DNA of 64,000 bases, taken from a virus. Where the stretch lies: positions 1 through 64,000 of IMG/VR virus record IMGVR_UViG_3300032294_001352; one strand, 5' to 3'. Positions 57,157-64,000 of the stretch are shown here, in pieces; within the stretch, counting starts at the first letter, position 1, and every line of letters starts with the position of its first letter. The notes under the pieces are model-generated. The model was not told the DNA's origin. It saw nothing but the letters and a program-made list of their open reading frames with translations, and made no database searches. The translations under genes were made by a program, and so were the position numbers.

Positions 57157-58341
57157 ATGGACATTCAACGCAAAGCCAAAATTGCGGCACAACAGACGTT
57201 GTTTGATGTGCAACCAAACTGGAAAGACTTCTGGTGGGATATGCCTGCCTTTGAGCAGCAGGATGCAAGAGCAACCAAGACCATCAGTGTTCACTTCCTG
57301 ACCATGGATGACTTCTATGAGTTTTGTGCGGCACTTGATGTGAAGTTGACTCCGAAGTCACTCTCACTCTGGTACCCACCACAGCAACGGATGAATGGTG
57401 AGTATCTGTACACTGGACCACAGGTAGATGCACGCTATCCGGTGTGCATTCCATCCAAGGGGCGCTGGGATAACCACAAGACTGCGGCAGCACTTGATCG
57501 GATGGGTGTGTCATACCGGTTCTTTGTAGAAGACACAGAGGCTGATGCGTACATCAACGCACTTGGGGCTGAGCGTGTGGTGGTCATGCCATTCCATGAT
57601 CTTGGCCAAGGCAGCATTCCGGCCAGAAACTTTATCTGGGAATGGGCAGTCACGCATGGATATAGGCGGCATTGGGTGATGGATGACAACATCGTCAACT
57701 TCAAGCGGATCACTAACAATCGACGAGTGAGAGTTCGCACTGGCATGTTTTTCCGTGCCATTGAGGATTTCGTGGATCGCTATGACAACATTGCGTTGGC
57801 TGGTCCGCACCATGACGGTTTCGTCAAAGATCGCTATCCTCACAAGCCACCAGTCATCTTTAATCGCCGCATCTACTCATGCATCCTGATAGACTCCACA
57901 CTTCCATACCGGTGGCGTGGAAAGTACAACGAGGATACCGATTTGAGTCTGCGTGTGCTAAAAGATGGCTACTGCACAGCCTTGTTTGCTGCGCTCACCA
58001 TGCACAAGCCCACGACTGCTGGCGGCAAGGGGAAACCGATGAAAGGGGGAAACACCGATACCGTTTATAACACGACTGATTACCGATTGGCCTTTGCTCA
58101 GTCACTGAAAGAGCAACACCCTGACGTGGTGGAAGTGACGTGGAAGTTTAATCGCTGGCACCACCATGTGGATTACACACCGTTCAAGAACAACCAGCCT
58201 ATACTCAGAGCGGACATCACGCCAAAGCCTGGCACCAATGAGTATGAGATGCGTTTAGTCCGTGCGGCAAGTGGTGACATTGACGTGGATCTTGATGACG
58301 ATATTGATACTGACATGATAGAAGATGAGGATGACGTATGA
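57157..58341 (+). CDS. TET-associated glycosyltransferase-like protein, 394 aa
   Basis: Central domain (about 90-330): YPVCIPSKGRWDN, YRFFVEDTEAD, IPARNFIWEWA and WVMDDNIVNFKR (a DD pair suited to sugar-nucleotide binding), then YNEDTDLSLRVLKDG. This matches glycosyltransferases of the TAGT type, which in phages attach sugars to modified bases. A short N-terminal part (DFWWDMPAFEQQD ... SLWYPP) is common in phage ParB-neighbour proteins. The end is acidic. No TET/JBP oxidase is in the window, so the acceptor is unclear. The ATG at 57157 follows AGAAGAAG. Confidence 0.7.
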   Translation: MDIQRKAKIAAQQTLFDVQPNWKDFWWDMPAFEQQDARATKTISVHFLTMDDFYEFCAALDVKLTPKSLSLWYPPQQRMNGEYLYTGPQVDARYPVCIPSKGRWDNHKTAAALDRMGVSYRFFVEDTEADAYINALGAERVVVMPFHDLGQGSIPARNFIWEWAVTHGYRRHWVMDDNIVNFKRITNNRRVRVRTGMFFRAIEDFVDRYDNIALAGPHHDGFVKDRYPHKPPVIFNRRIYSCILIDSTLPYRWRGKYNEDTDLSLRVLKDGYCTALFAALTMHKPTTAGGKGKPMKGGNTDTVYNTTDYRLAFAQSLKEQHPDVVEVTWKFNRWHHHVDYTPFKNNQPILRADITPKPGTNEYEMRLVRAASGDIDVDLDDDIDTDMIEDEDDV

Positions 58342-59438
58342 AGTTCGTAGTACACCGTGACAATCTCCGTAAGGCCATCTCTATGGTTGGTCATGCCATT
58401 CCGAGTAAGACATCACTTCCGGTGTTGGCCAACATCTTGGTTCAGTCTGATGGTGACACGCGCCTCCGTGTTGCGGCAACGAACTTGGAGTTGGGGATTA
58501 CCTGCTGGATTCCGGCCACCATCACGGAGCGTGGTCAAATCACCGTACCTGGCAAGTTAGGTGGTGACTTGGTCAACAACCTGCCCAGTGAACCTATCCA
58601 TGTGAATGTGGATGCTACCAGTATCCGAATGCAATGCGGCAAGTTTGACAACACCATCATGGGATTGTCAGCAGAAGATTTCCCCACGCTGCCCAAAATC
58701 ACGCATCCATCCATCACGCTCCCACGCGCGTTTGTGGATGCGATTGATCATGTCATTGTGGCTGCAGCCACGGATGACTCTCGACCAGTGCTCACGGCCG
58801 TGCGTATCGTGGTGAATGAGCACTCCGTGGAACTGGTCTGTGCTGACGGATTCCGTTTGGCACGCACCACGTTCACACTGAGCGAACCTGCGGCACCTAC
58901 GGAGATTCTTGTACCTGCACGCACCATGGCTGAAGTGCTGCGGATTATGGGCAATGCTGAGTCTATCACCATGGCCATTAGCCCCAACAACAACCAAGTG
59001 GCGTTCATCTCTGAGGATGTGGAGATAGTCAGCCGTGTCATTGAGGGAAAGTATCCTGACGTGGCGCGTGTCATTCCCACGGAGTTCCAGTCACAGTTCG
59101 TCTTTGAGATTGATGAACTGCGTCGTGCTTCTAAAGTTGCGGCATTGATGAATCCTGCGTCTGGTGTCAAGTTGATGATCACGCCAATGCACATTGCACT
59201 CATTAGCAGTGGCCAGAGCATCGGTACTGGTCAAGCATTGATTGGTGGAGTCCACGAAGGTGCGCCACATGACATCAACCTGAACGTCAAGTACTTGCAG
59301 GATGCGTTGAATGCAGTGCAGAGCGCAGGCGGCACCCAAGCAGTGTTGCGGACCACGAGTAGCACTGCCCCAGCCATTCTTCAAGCCGTAGGCAATACCA
59401 ACTACGTTCACGTTGTAATGCCGATGATGGTCCGATAA
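58338..59438 (+). CDS. dnaN: DNA polymerase sliding clamp (beta subunit), 366 aa
   Basis: Full-length three-domain clamp: MKFVVHRDNLRKAISMVGHAIPSKTSLPVLANILV at the start, ADGFRLARTTF in the middle, and IEGKYPDVARVIP with a final NTNYVHVVMPMMVR. Length equals bacterial DnaN. The first codon overlaps the previous stop (ATGA). Keeps the polymerase on DNA; the polymerase itself is not in the window. Confidence 0.93.
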   Translation: MKFVVHRDNLRKAISMVGHAIPSKTSLPVLANILVQSDGDTRLRVAATNLELGITCWIPATITERGQITVPGKLGGDLVNNLPSEPIHVNVDATSIRMQCGKFDNTIMGLSAEDFPTLPKITHPSITLPRAFVDAIDHVIVAAATDDSRPVLTAVRIVVNEHSVELVCADGFRLARTTFTLSEPAAPTEILVPARTMAEVLRIMGNAESITMAISPNNNQVAFISEDVEIVSRVIEGKYPDVARVIPTEFQSQFVFEIDELRRASKVAALMNPASGVKLMITPMHIALISSGQSIGTGQALIGGVHEGAPHDINLNVKYLQDALNAVQSAGGTQAVLRTTSSTAPAILQAVGNTNYVHVVMPMMVR

Positions 59439-59496
59439 TCAGTGAATGCATGGGTGGCTACGCTGCATGGTGTGGCCACCCACAGGAGCAATACAT

Positions 59497-60450
59497 ATGT
59501 CATGGCAAAACCGGATTGTTGGCTATGCTAACGTACCAACCAATGAGTTGCAGGCCAATCCACGCAACTGGCGCGTGCATAATAAGCGGCAAGAAGACAC
59601 ACTGGCTGATGTACTCGGCGAAGTCGGGATCGTACAGAACATTGTGGTCAATCAACGTACTGGCCTCGTGGTAGACGGCCATCTCCGTTTGGCACTTGCG
59701 ACCAAACAAGGCCAAGCGGAAGTACCAGTCACGTACATTGATGTGACTGAGGAAGAAGAAGCCATCATCATGGCCACGTTTGATCCAGTTGGTTCACTTG
59801 CGGCAACGGATAAACAGTTGCTCCAAAACCTGCTTGATACCATGCCAGCACTGCCAACGTGGCAGGAGATGTTTGACACCATCATTCCACCAGTGATTCC
59901 GATGGATCTTCCACCACTTGTGCCAATCACCTACGATAACGCTGCGGAGCGGCAACCAGTAGACAAGTCAAAGAACCTGCTTGGTGATGCACTCAGTACC
60001 ACGTACAAAGAACCAAAGGAAGCCAAACCGGCCAAGCAGCCGTGGGAATATGATTACGAGAAAGACGATCCTGATGATGACGTGGATGATGAACCGTCAC
60101 TTAGTGGCCAACCAGCCAAACTGAATCCCTCATACACGCCACGGATCGGCGAAGTGTGGATGATTGACACCTGCCATCGAGTGTTTGTGACGGACAATGC
60201 GGCAAACGTGAAATGGATTGATCCTGACTGGCGACCAATCAAGCCAAACAAGTCACCTCACCGGATGATTGACTTGATGCATCGGATGTACCTAGACACG
60301 CAGATAGATGCGATTGCGGAGTGGCGCGTGGTGTCATGCACCGATGCACAGAAGCGGCATACGTGGTATCAGGTGGCCTTACGACCAGACCAAGCAGCCA
60401 TGCTCATTGCACTTGCGGATGACATGCGTATTTCATCGGAGATGATGTGA
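59497..60450 (+). CDS. ParB-like nuclease-domain protein with methylase-linker remnant, 317 aa
   Basis: N-terminal ParB/sulfiredoxin-like domain (about 10-105: LQANPRNWRVHNKRQEDTL, GIVQNIVVNQRTGLVVDGHLRLALA). A long acidic linker follows. At about 213-230 PRIGEVWMIDTCHRVFVTDNA matches the start of the DNA methylase that is usually fused behind this domain ('GDVWxLGxHRLxxGD'), but the methylase motifs are missing and only a short novel end remains. So it may be a degenerate ParB-methylase fusion. AGGAG is eight bases before the start. Confidence 0.78.
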   Translation: MSWQNRIVGYANVPTNELQANPRNWRVHNKRQEDTLADVLGEVGIVQNIVVNQRTGLVVDGHLRLALATKQGQAEVPVTYIDVTEEEEAIIMATFDPVGSLAATDKQLLQNLLDTMPALPTWQEMFDTIIPPVIPMDLPPLVPITYDNAAERQPVDKSKNLLGDALSTTYKEPKEAKPAKQPWEYDYEKDDPDDDVDDEPSLSGQPAKLNPSYTPRIGEVWMIDTCHRVFVTDNAANVKWIDPDWRPIKPNKSPHRMIDLMHRMYLDTQIDAIAEWRVVSCTDAQKRHTWYQVALRPDQAAMLIALADDMRISSEMM

Positions 60451-60728
60451 TGGAACTTAGACAAGTAGCAAAGCGCACGGCCACGTTTTACGAGTATCTG
60501 TATCACTACAAGGGATATGATGTGATCGTGTGGAACGCCAAGATAGCAAATGCGGCACCGACAAACCAGAGCAGCAAAGATGACTGGTCATTTTCCGTAG
60601 TCAAGCATGAGCGTCTGCACATCTCGCTACCGAACAGTGGCTTCCGTACACGCAAAGAAGCGCTCAGTGCTATTCCGGCCTATGTGGAGCAAGTGATTGC
60701 GTTTTATGCGGCAATGAAAGTAAGATAA
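60450..60728 (+). CDS. Hypothetical protein, 92 aa
   Basis: Not recognised. MELRQVAKRTATFYEYLYHYKGYDVIVWN, beta/alpha with a C-terminal helix. Start overlaps the previous stop (TGATG). Last gene of the replication operon. Confidence 0.68.
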   Translation: MELRQVAKRTATFYEYLYHYKGYDVIVWNAKIANAAPTNQSSKDDWSFSVVKHERLHISLPNSGFRTRKEALSAIPAYVEQVIAFYAAMKVR

Positions 60729-60743
60729 GATGCAACAAAAAAT

Positions 60744-60776
60744 GGCGCACCCCTGCTGGTGGTACAGGAGTGCGCC
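60744..60776. terminator. Terminator of the replication operon
   Basis: Twelve-pair stem with one mismatch (60744-60755 and 60765-60776), nine-base loop, A-run before and TTTA after. Works for the plus operon and probably for the convergent gene at 60786. Confidence 0.8.
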
Positions 60777-60785
60777 TTTAGTGTA

Positions 60786-61139
60786 TCAAATATTTTGATC
60801 AGTTTCAAATTGAGTCATAACGTAGGCTTTGAAGCCAGCATTTACCAGTGCACGTTGGAACGTGTGCGCCCACACACGCTTGGAGCGTATATGCGGCATT
60901 GGTGATGACTTCATTGCAACGGCCATCCACTTCCACGGAACAACTTCAGCCGGAGCAAAGAGCAGACCAGCATCCACCGGTTCTGCACCCAACTTGATGG
61001 CCACAGACATGCAGCGCGGAGGAACGTCAGTCACTACTACGCAGTCACCACGCAGCCGTGGATCGTCACGTTCGTATGCAGCAACGGTAGCCTGCTGATT
61101 GGCCATCACCAACAACTCTCGAAATACACTAGACTTCAT
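60786..61139 (-). CDS. Hypothetical protein, 117 aa
   Basis: Not recognised. Starts MKSSVFRELLVMANQQATVAAYE; contains DDPRLRGDCVVVTDVPPRCMS and a C-terminal helix/strand. GAGGGA is the ribosome site. Driven by a cassette promoter on the minus strand. Confidence 0.7.
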   Translation of the reverse strand: MKSSVFRELLVMANQQATVAAYERDDPRLRGDCVVVTDVPPRCMSVAIKLGAEPVDAGLLFAPAEVVPWKWMAVAMKSSPMPHIRSKRVWAHTFQRALVNAGFKAYVMTQFETDQNI

Positions 61140-61159
61140 ACGAATCCCTCTCTTTCACT

Positions 61160-61201
61160 TCAACCTACGTCTATCATATCACCATTTGATATAGTGTGCA
61201 A
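61160..61201 (-). promoter_or_regulatory. AGGTTGA-cassette promoter (minus)
   Basis: TTGCAC (61196-61201), 17-base spacer, TATGAT (61173-61178), AGGTTGA (61160-61166), then AGAGAGGGA. Confidence 0.8.
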
Positions 61202-61210
61202 TACAATTTA

Positions 61211-61239
61211 TTGACAAATACAACATGGTGTAGTACTAT
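61211..61239 (+). promoter_or_regulatory. Sigma70-type promoter (plus)
   Basis: TTGACA (61211-61216), 17-base spacer, TACTAT (61234-61239). Divergent from the minus promoter just before it. Serves the genes at 61269 and 61754. Confidence 0.75.
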
Positions 61240-61268
61240 GCCAAAGAGTTTACTGAAAGGAGTACCGG

Positions 61269-61742
61269 ATGAATCTGATTCTGAGCACTATTCTACTGTA
61301 TATCACCTGCCAAGGGAACATCTGTCACGTCATTGATGTCACACCAGAGGCTGCTGCGGTTGCGGCATGTGAGTCTGGTGATACGGTGACGTTAGGATCA
61401 GTCAAGTGGAATGCGATTGGCTACAATGGCACATGGTCCACGGATGGTGGTGCATGGCAGTTTAACTCATATTGGATTTGGAATCCGAGCAACTTGTGGG
61501 CACTGAATCAGGTTGCACCACAGTTCGGTATGACTGGTGCGGAACTGGCAGAGTTGTATCCGAGTGCGGCAGTGGCACCAGCACATGTTCAGTACACATT
61601 GTTTGAGATAATCTGGAATGACGGCTATGGCTGGCGCAACTGGTCCGCGTCACAGCCGTGCTGGTCGCAGTGGCTGACGATCAATGAGCGTGACCAGGCC
61701 GTCTGGCGCACGGATGTTTTATTACCAAAAATTGCTCACTAA
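61269..61742 (+). CDS. Secreted Rpf/transglycosylase-like lytic protein, 157 aa
   Basis: N-terminal hydrophobic segment (MNLILSTILLYITCQGN) suggests export. Then AACESGDTVTLGSVKWN, with the Glu of CESG in the position of the catalytic residue of resuscitation-promoting-factor-like transglycosylases, DGGAWQFNSYWIWNP (compare GGLQF) and EIIWNDGYGWRNW. Probably cleaves peptidoglycan from outside or in the periplasm. Separate from the endolysin; it may help late lysis or block other phages. AAGGAG start. Confidence 0.7.
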   Translation: MNLILSTILLYITCQGNICHVIDVTPEAAAVAACESGDTVTLGSVKWNAIGYNGTWSTDGGAWQFNSYWIWNPSNLWALNQVAPQFGMTGAELAELYPSAAVAPAHVQYTLFEIIWNDGYGWRNWSASQPCWSQWLTINERDQAVWRTDVLLPKIAH

Positions 61743-61753
61743 GGAGGAACACC

Positions 61754-62440
61754 ATGGATGATGATGCACAAAAGTTTTTTCGTGAGTTCACACACATCAA
61801 TGCTGAGATGCAACGAGAGATGACAAAGTCAATGAAGGTGTTCTTTGACGCAATGGGAAAGCCAATCAATGAGGATGCCAATCCAGATACGGTGATATGG
61901 CAGCAAGTGAAACAAGATATGCCACGCTTGTGGCACAAGATGGTTGGGAACTTCCACGCAACGCATGGGAAGCACGTTGCACTGGTGCAAGAAAACATGA
62001 AATACATGGCCACGGTAATGCCAGAGCAGCATGACGCACTGATAAATGCTGCATATCATCATGACAGATCAAAGTTAATTGAACCAGAGTTCACTCCATA
62101 CGTGTGGCGATACTACCGGACAACGTGGCGCGCCCAAGGTGAGCAAGACACGCAGGTAACTACATTCATGGCCGATCCTACGCTCGATCAGGCTATTCGA
62201 GATGCTGTGGTGCATCATGTGACGCACAATCGCCATCATCCTGAATGGCACTTAGATCCAGATGATATGACCACGTTAGACATCGTAGAGATGTGCTGTG
62301 ACTGGTATGCAATGAGTCAGGAGCATGGCACAAGCATTGATGCGTGGGTGGAAAACGTCATCCCTCGCCGATACGCATTTGGCCAAAAGAAAGCCACGGT
62401 GCTGCTAGTGATCAACCTGCTAAAACATCAGCATTCCTAG
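61754..62440 (+). CDS. DUF5662-like protein, 228 aa
   Basis: Contains HKMVGNFHATHGKHVALVQENMKYM, AAYHHDRSKLIEPEF (about 100-114), HHVTHNRHHPEWH (about 155-167) and TTLDIVEMCCDWYAM, the His/Asp-rich order of DUF5662 phage proteins (H..HDxSK...HHxxNxHHPE...D..EM..DW). The pattern of His and Asp suggests a metal site, perhaps an HD-type hydrolase; the substrate is unknown. AAGGAGG precedes the start. Confidence 0.78.
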   Translation: MDDDAQKFFREFTHINAEMQREMTKSMKVFFDAMGKPINEDANPDTVIWQQVKQDMPRLWHKMVGNFHATHGKHVALVQENMKYMATVMPEQHDALINAAYHHDRSKLIEPEFTPYVWRYYRTTWRAQGEQDTQVTTFMADPTLDQAIRDAVVHHVTHNRHHPEWHLDPDDMTTLDIVEMCCDWYAMSQEHGTSIDAWVENVIPRRYAFGQKKATVLLVINLLKHQHS

Positions 62441-62467
62441 GGAATTGATTTTGATGCAATATTTTAT

Positions 62468-62510
62468 TTGACAAAGTATATAGTTTTGTGCTATGATCAT
62501 CTCAGGTTGA
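62468..62510 (+). promoter_or_regulatory. AGGTTGA-cassette promoter
   Basis: TTGACA (62468-62473), 18-base spacer with TATATAG, TATGAT (62492-62497), AGGTTGA (62504-62510), AGTAAGGAGA. Confidence 0.9.
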
Positions 62511-62531
62511 TTTGAGTAAGGAGAGTAGCCT

Positions 62532-62768
62532 ATGTCACAGCAGTCACAGCCTCAGTTGCGTATCCGCGTTTCTATCCGTGGTTTTGATACTTTTACTGTC
62601 ACATCCTACCGGATTGTGGATGGGCAGGAAGTGTTGGCCGGTGAGATTACCTACAACGCTCACGACTTTGACGGCTTCATTGACTTGGATAGCCACGACG
62701 TGGATTTCTGCGTGGCCGGCGACGGTTCGCCGATTGCCATCAGCCAACGTGACGATCACCAAGACTAA
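62532..62768 (+). CDS. Hypothetical protein, 78 aa
   Basis: Not recognised. All-beta look (LRIRVSIRGFDTFTVTSYRI; VLAGEITYNAHDFDGF) and an acidic end. First gene behind a cassette promoter. Confidence 0.7.
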   Translation: MSQQSQPQLRIRVSIRGFDTFTVTSYRIVDGQEVLAGEITYNAHDFDGFIDLDSHDVDFCVAGDGSPIAISQRDDHQD

Positions 62769-62784
62769 AGAAAGGAACCTGCAT

Positions 62785-63051
62785 ATGATGAACGTAGAAA
62801 AAGTGACTGTAGAGATTGTGGCCAAGGATAATGAGTGGCATGTGACCATCACCTGCCCAACCACCGGCTGGCAGGTATCAGAAGTGAAGAAGTTAGAAGA
62901 TCACGCACGCTGGTTTGCATGTCATACGCTGATGACCAAGTGGGCTTCTGGTTGTGTGACGTTCACTAAGCCGATGGAATGCGTCAACATGAACTTGATA
63001 ACCGCGATTCTGGAAGAATATCACCGTGCAAGTAAGGAGTTTCAGTTATGA
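62785..63051 (+). CDS. Hypothetical protein, 88 aa
   Basis: Not recognised. Starts MMNVEKVTVEIVAKDNEWHVTI; beta-rich first half, then helices (EDHARWFACHTLMTKWA; LITAILEEYHRA). AAAGGAAC precedes two adjacent ATGs. Overlaps the next gene (ATGA). Confidence 0.7.
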   Translation: MMNVEKVTVEIVAKDNEWHVTITCPTTGWQVSEVKKLEDHARWFACHTLMTKWASGCVTFTKPMECVNMNLITAILEEYHRASKEFQL

Positions 63052-63263
63052 GATTACGCACAATTAACGCTGAGCAAATGGCTGCCATCATCACGGAGAT
63101 CCATGAGTGCATGACTAACGTGATGGATTCCTCACCAATGGCCGTGGTGGCGATCGTAGAGAGCAGCATTCACGAAGATGCACATTGGGATGATGATGCA
63201 CCAGTGACCACAGCATCCATCCTGCAGGCCATAGACGCATGGAAAGCCACGCAACGCGCATAG
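63048..63263 (+). CDS. Hypothetical protein, 71 aa
   Basis: Not recognised. Helical and acidic (AEQMAAIITEIHECMTNVMD; SILQAIDAWKATQ). Coupled by ATGA to the gene upstream, with AAGGAG inside that gene. A terminator hairpin follows. Confidence 0.68.
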   Translation: MRLRTINAEQMAAIITEIHECMTNVMDSSPMAVVAIVESSIHEDAHWDDDAPVTTASILQAIDAWKATQRA

Positions 63264-63288
63264 AATCCCAGTAAAGCCTTTGACGCAT

Positions 63289-63316
63289 AAGGAAGCCAAG
63301 CAATCTGGCTTCCTTT
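63289..63316 (+). terminator. Terminator hairpin
   Basis: Perfect 10-bp stem (AAGGAAGCCA with TGGCTTCCTT), seven-base loop, then TTTACTA. Ends the 62532-63263 transcript. Confidence 0.7.
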
Positions 63317-63372
63317 ACTAATTTCTTTACTAGTGCTTTACTAGCAGATCGGGATGATGCGTTTTTAGTAAA
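63314..63372. repeat. Phased TTTACTA repeats
   Basis: Direct copies of TTTACTA at 63314, 63326 and 63337 (12 and 11 bp apart, one helix turn) and an inverted copy at 63366. They lie 50-80 bp before the next promoter, a place for an activator or repressor. Confidence 0.65.
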
Positions 63373-63392
63373 GAAGATATGCAATATTCTAT

Positions 63393-63435
63393 TTGACAAA
63401 TTATATAGTTTCATGGTAGAATACTTCTAGGTTGA
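63393..63435 (+). promoter_or_regulatory. AGGTTGA-cassette promoter
   Basis: TTGACA (63393-63398), 18-base spacer with TATATAG, TAGAAT (63417-63422), AGGTTGA (63429-63435), AGCAAGGAGC. Confidence 0.9.
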
Positions 63436-63456
63436 TTTGAGCAAGGAGCAACGCAT

Positions 63457-63756
63457 ATGGCCAACACAGCAGAAGTACGGATTTTTGAACCAGGCCTCGG
63501 ATACACCACCATTCCAGCAGCGTGGGTGCCCACGGAGTCACTCCAAGAGTGTCTGACGTGGCTTGACGGTGGTGACTGTATGCGTGAGGCCTTCAAAGAG
63601 TGGGTGCGTAAGTTTGGTGAGCGTGGCAGTGGTGAGTACCACATCAGCCTGCACGTTGACAATGAGCAAATTGGACCAACGGAGATGATTGAGTGGTCAT
63701 TTGCTGATGATGAAATCCAAGGCTTTGATTGGGATGATCGTCGCGATGATGAATAA
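63457..63756 (+). CDS. Hypothetical acidic protein, 99 aa
   Basis: Not recognised. Starts MANTAEVRIFEPGLGYTTIP; alpha/beta with a helix (REAFKEWVRKFGERG), a strand (EYHISLHVDNEQ) and a strongly acidic end. Behind a cassette promoter. Confidence 0.7.
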   Translation: MANTAEVRIFEPGLGYTTIPAAWVPTESLQECLTWLDGGDCMREAFKEWVRKFGERGSGEYHISLHVDNEQIGPTEMIEWSFADDEIQGFDWDDRRDDE

Positions 63757-63955
63757 TCCCATGCATCGATACCATCAGTGGGCAGCAGAGCGGATGAGTG
63801 CCATGCCCACTGATGCGTTAAAAACACTGTTGGTCCGTTATCGTTCTATGGCCAAAGACTTCCCATGGACTGACGCAAAAGAGTACGTAGCGATTGTAGA
63901 GCAAGAATTGGTGACGCGCTCACCCAAGAAACGACGGAGTACAAAACATGGATAA
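63746..63955 (+). CDS. Hypothetical protein, 69 aa
   Basis: Not recognised. MMNNPMHRYHQWAAERMSAMP, helical, basic C-terminus (TRSPKKRRSTKHG). Start uncertain among 63746, 63749 and 63761; it overlaps the previous gene. Confidence 0.6.
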   Translation: MMNNPMHRYHQWAAERMSAMPTDALKTLLVRYRSMAKDFPWTDAKEYVAIVEQELVTRSPKKRRSTKHG

Positions 63956-64000
63956 GCAACAGCAGATTGACGAAGTGGTCCAGATGGTTCGTGAGCAACA
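63948..64000 (+). CDS. Gene cut by the right edge (start only)
   Basis: MDKQQQIDEVVQMVREQ and onward. The ATG lies within the last codons of the previous gene, in the overlap-coupled style of this cluster. Too short to identify. Confidence 0.5.
   Translation, partial: MDKQQQIDEVVQMVREQ

Noticed and set aside
1-64000. Integrase, repressor, IS element or attachment site
   Set aside because: No recombinase motif, transposase or terminal repeat was seen; the window looks like a lytic phage, but the missing part of the genome prevents a firm statement.

Overview
The window is a 64 kb piece of a tailed double-stranded DNA phage with long-tailed siphovirus morphology. Evidence is the run prohead protease/scaffold - major capsid - connector - tail terminator - major tail protein - frameshifted chaperone pair - 1,658-residue tape measure - distal tail and fibre genes (18.5-39.4 kb), plus lysis, replication and nucleotide genes. 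I recognise no integrase, immunity repressor, large terminase or portal, so part of the genome lies outside the window. Ribosome sites are strong AAGGAG and promoters are sigma70-like, which fits a bacterial host. Thr/Pro/Ala/Ser repeats of the kind common in Chloroflexota surface proteins hint at a host there, but this is weak evidence.

Layout. 0-1.6 kb: minus-strand thyX (partial) and small genes. 1.6-7.35 kb: plus-strand genes, five of which begin with the N-terminal peptide M-G-R-N-R-K-K. 7.4-18.3 kb: small accessory genes on both strands, including an HDAC-family deacetylase, a PAPS-reductase-like protein and a non-coding segment at 14.5-14.8 kb with three DnaA boxes spaced exactly 11 bp apart, a likely replication origin. 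18.5-39.4 kb: virion genes. 39.5-45.7 kb: a minus-strand island of low-complexity, basic or Thr/Pro-rich proteins that share short peptide modules. 45.8-50.8 kb: a terminase-small-subunit-like gene, a DUF5872-like gene and four more MGRNRKK genes. 50.8-51.9 kb: two-domain endolysin. 52.0-52.7 kb: an RNA locus with a very short tmRNA, a second tmRNA-like element two bases downstream, and an unclassified folded RNA upstream. 52.7-54.9 kb: small genes. 55.0-60.7 kb: replication, recombination and DNA-modification module (Rad52-like annealing protein, winged-helix protein, DnaC-like loader, TET-associated glycosyltransferase-like protein, sliding clamp, ParB-like protein). 60.8-64 kb: small genes and a secreted lytic-enzyme candidate.

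Two genome-wide signals stand out. (1) At least nine small-gene operons start with a near-identical cassette: a TTGACA/TATAAT-type promoter with an AT-rich spacer, an AGGTTGA element at the transcript start, and an AAGGAG site about 10 bases later; this looks like one early regulon. (2) The heptamer TGCCGCA/TGCGGCA is far more frequent than chance, also in non-coding DNA.

The most novel candidate system is the MGRNRKK family: ten diverse proteins joined by one short basic N-terminal peptide, conserved in protein but not in codons. Five carry a related body with a GNAT-like 'GYAM ... VWPKLGY' signature. By analogy with capsid-targeting sequences of other phages, these could be proteins packaged in the head and injected, or sorted to one site in the cell.
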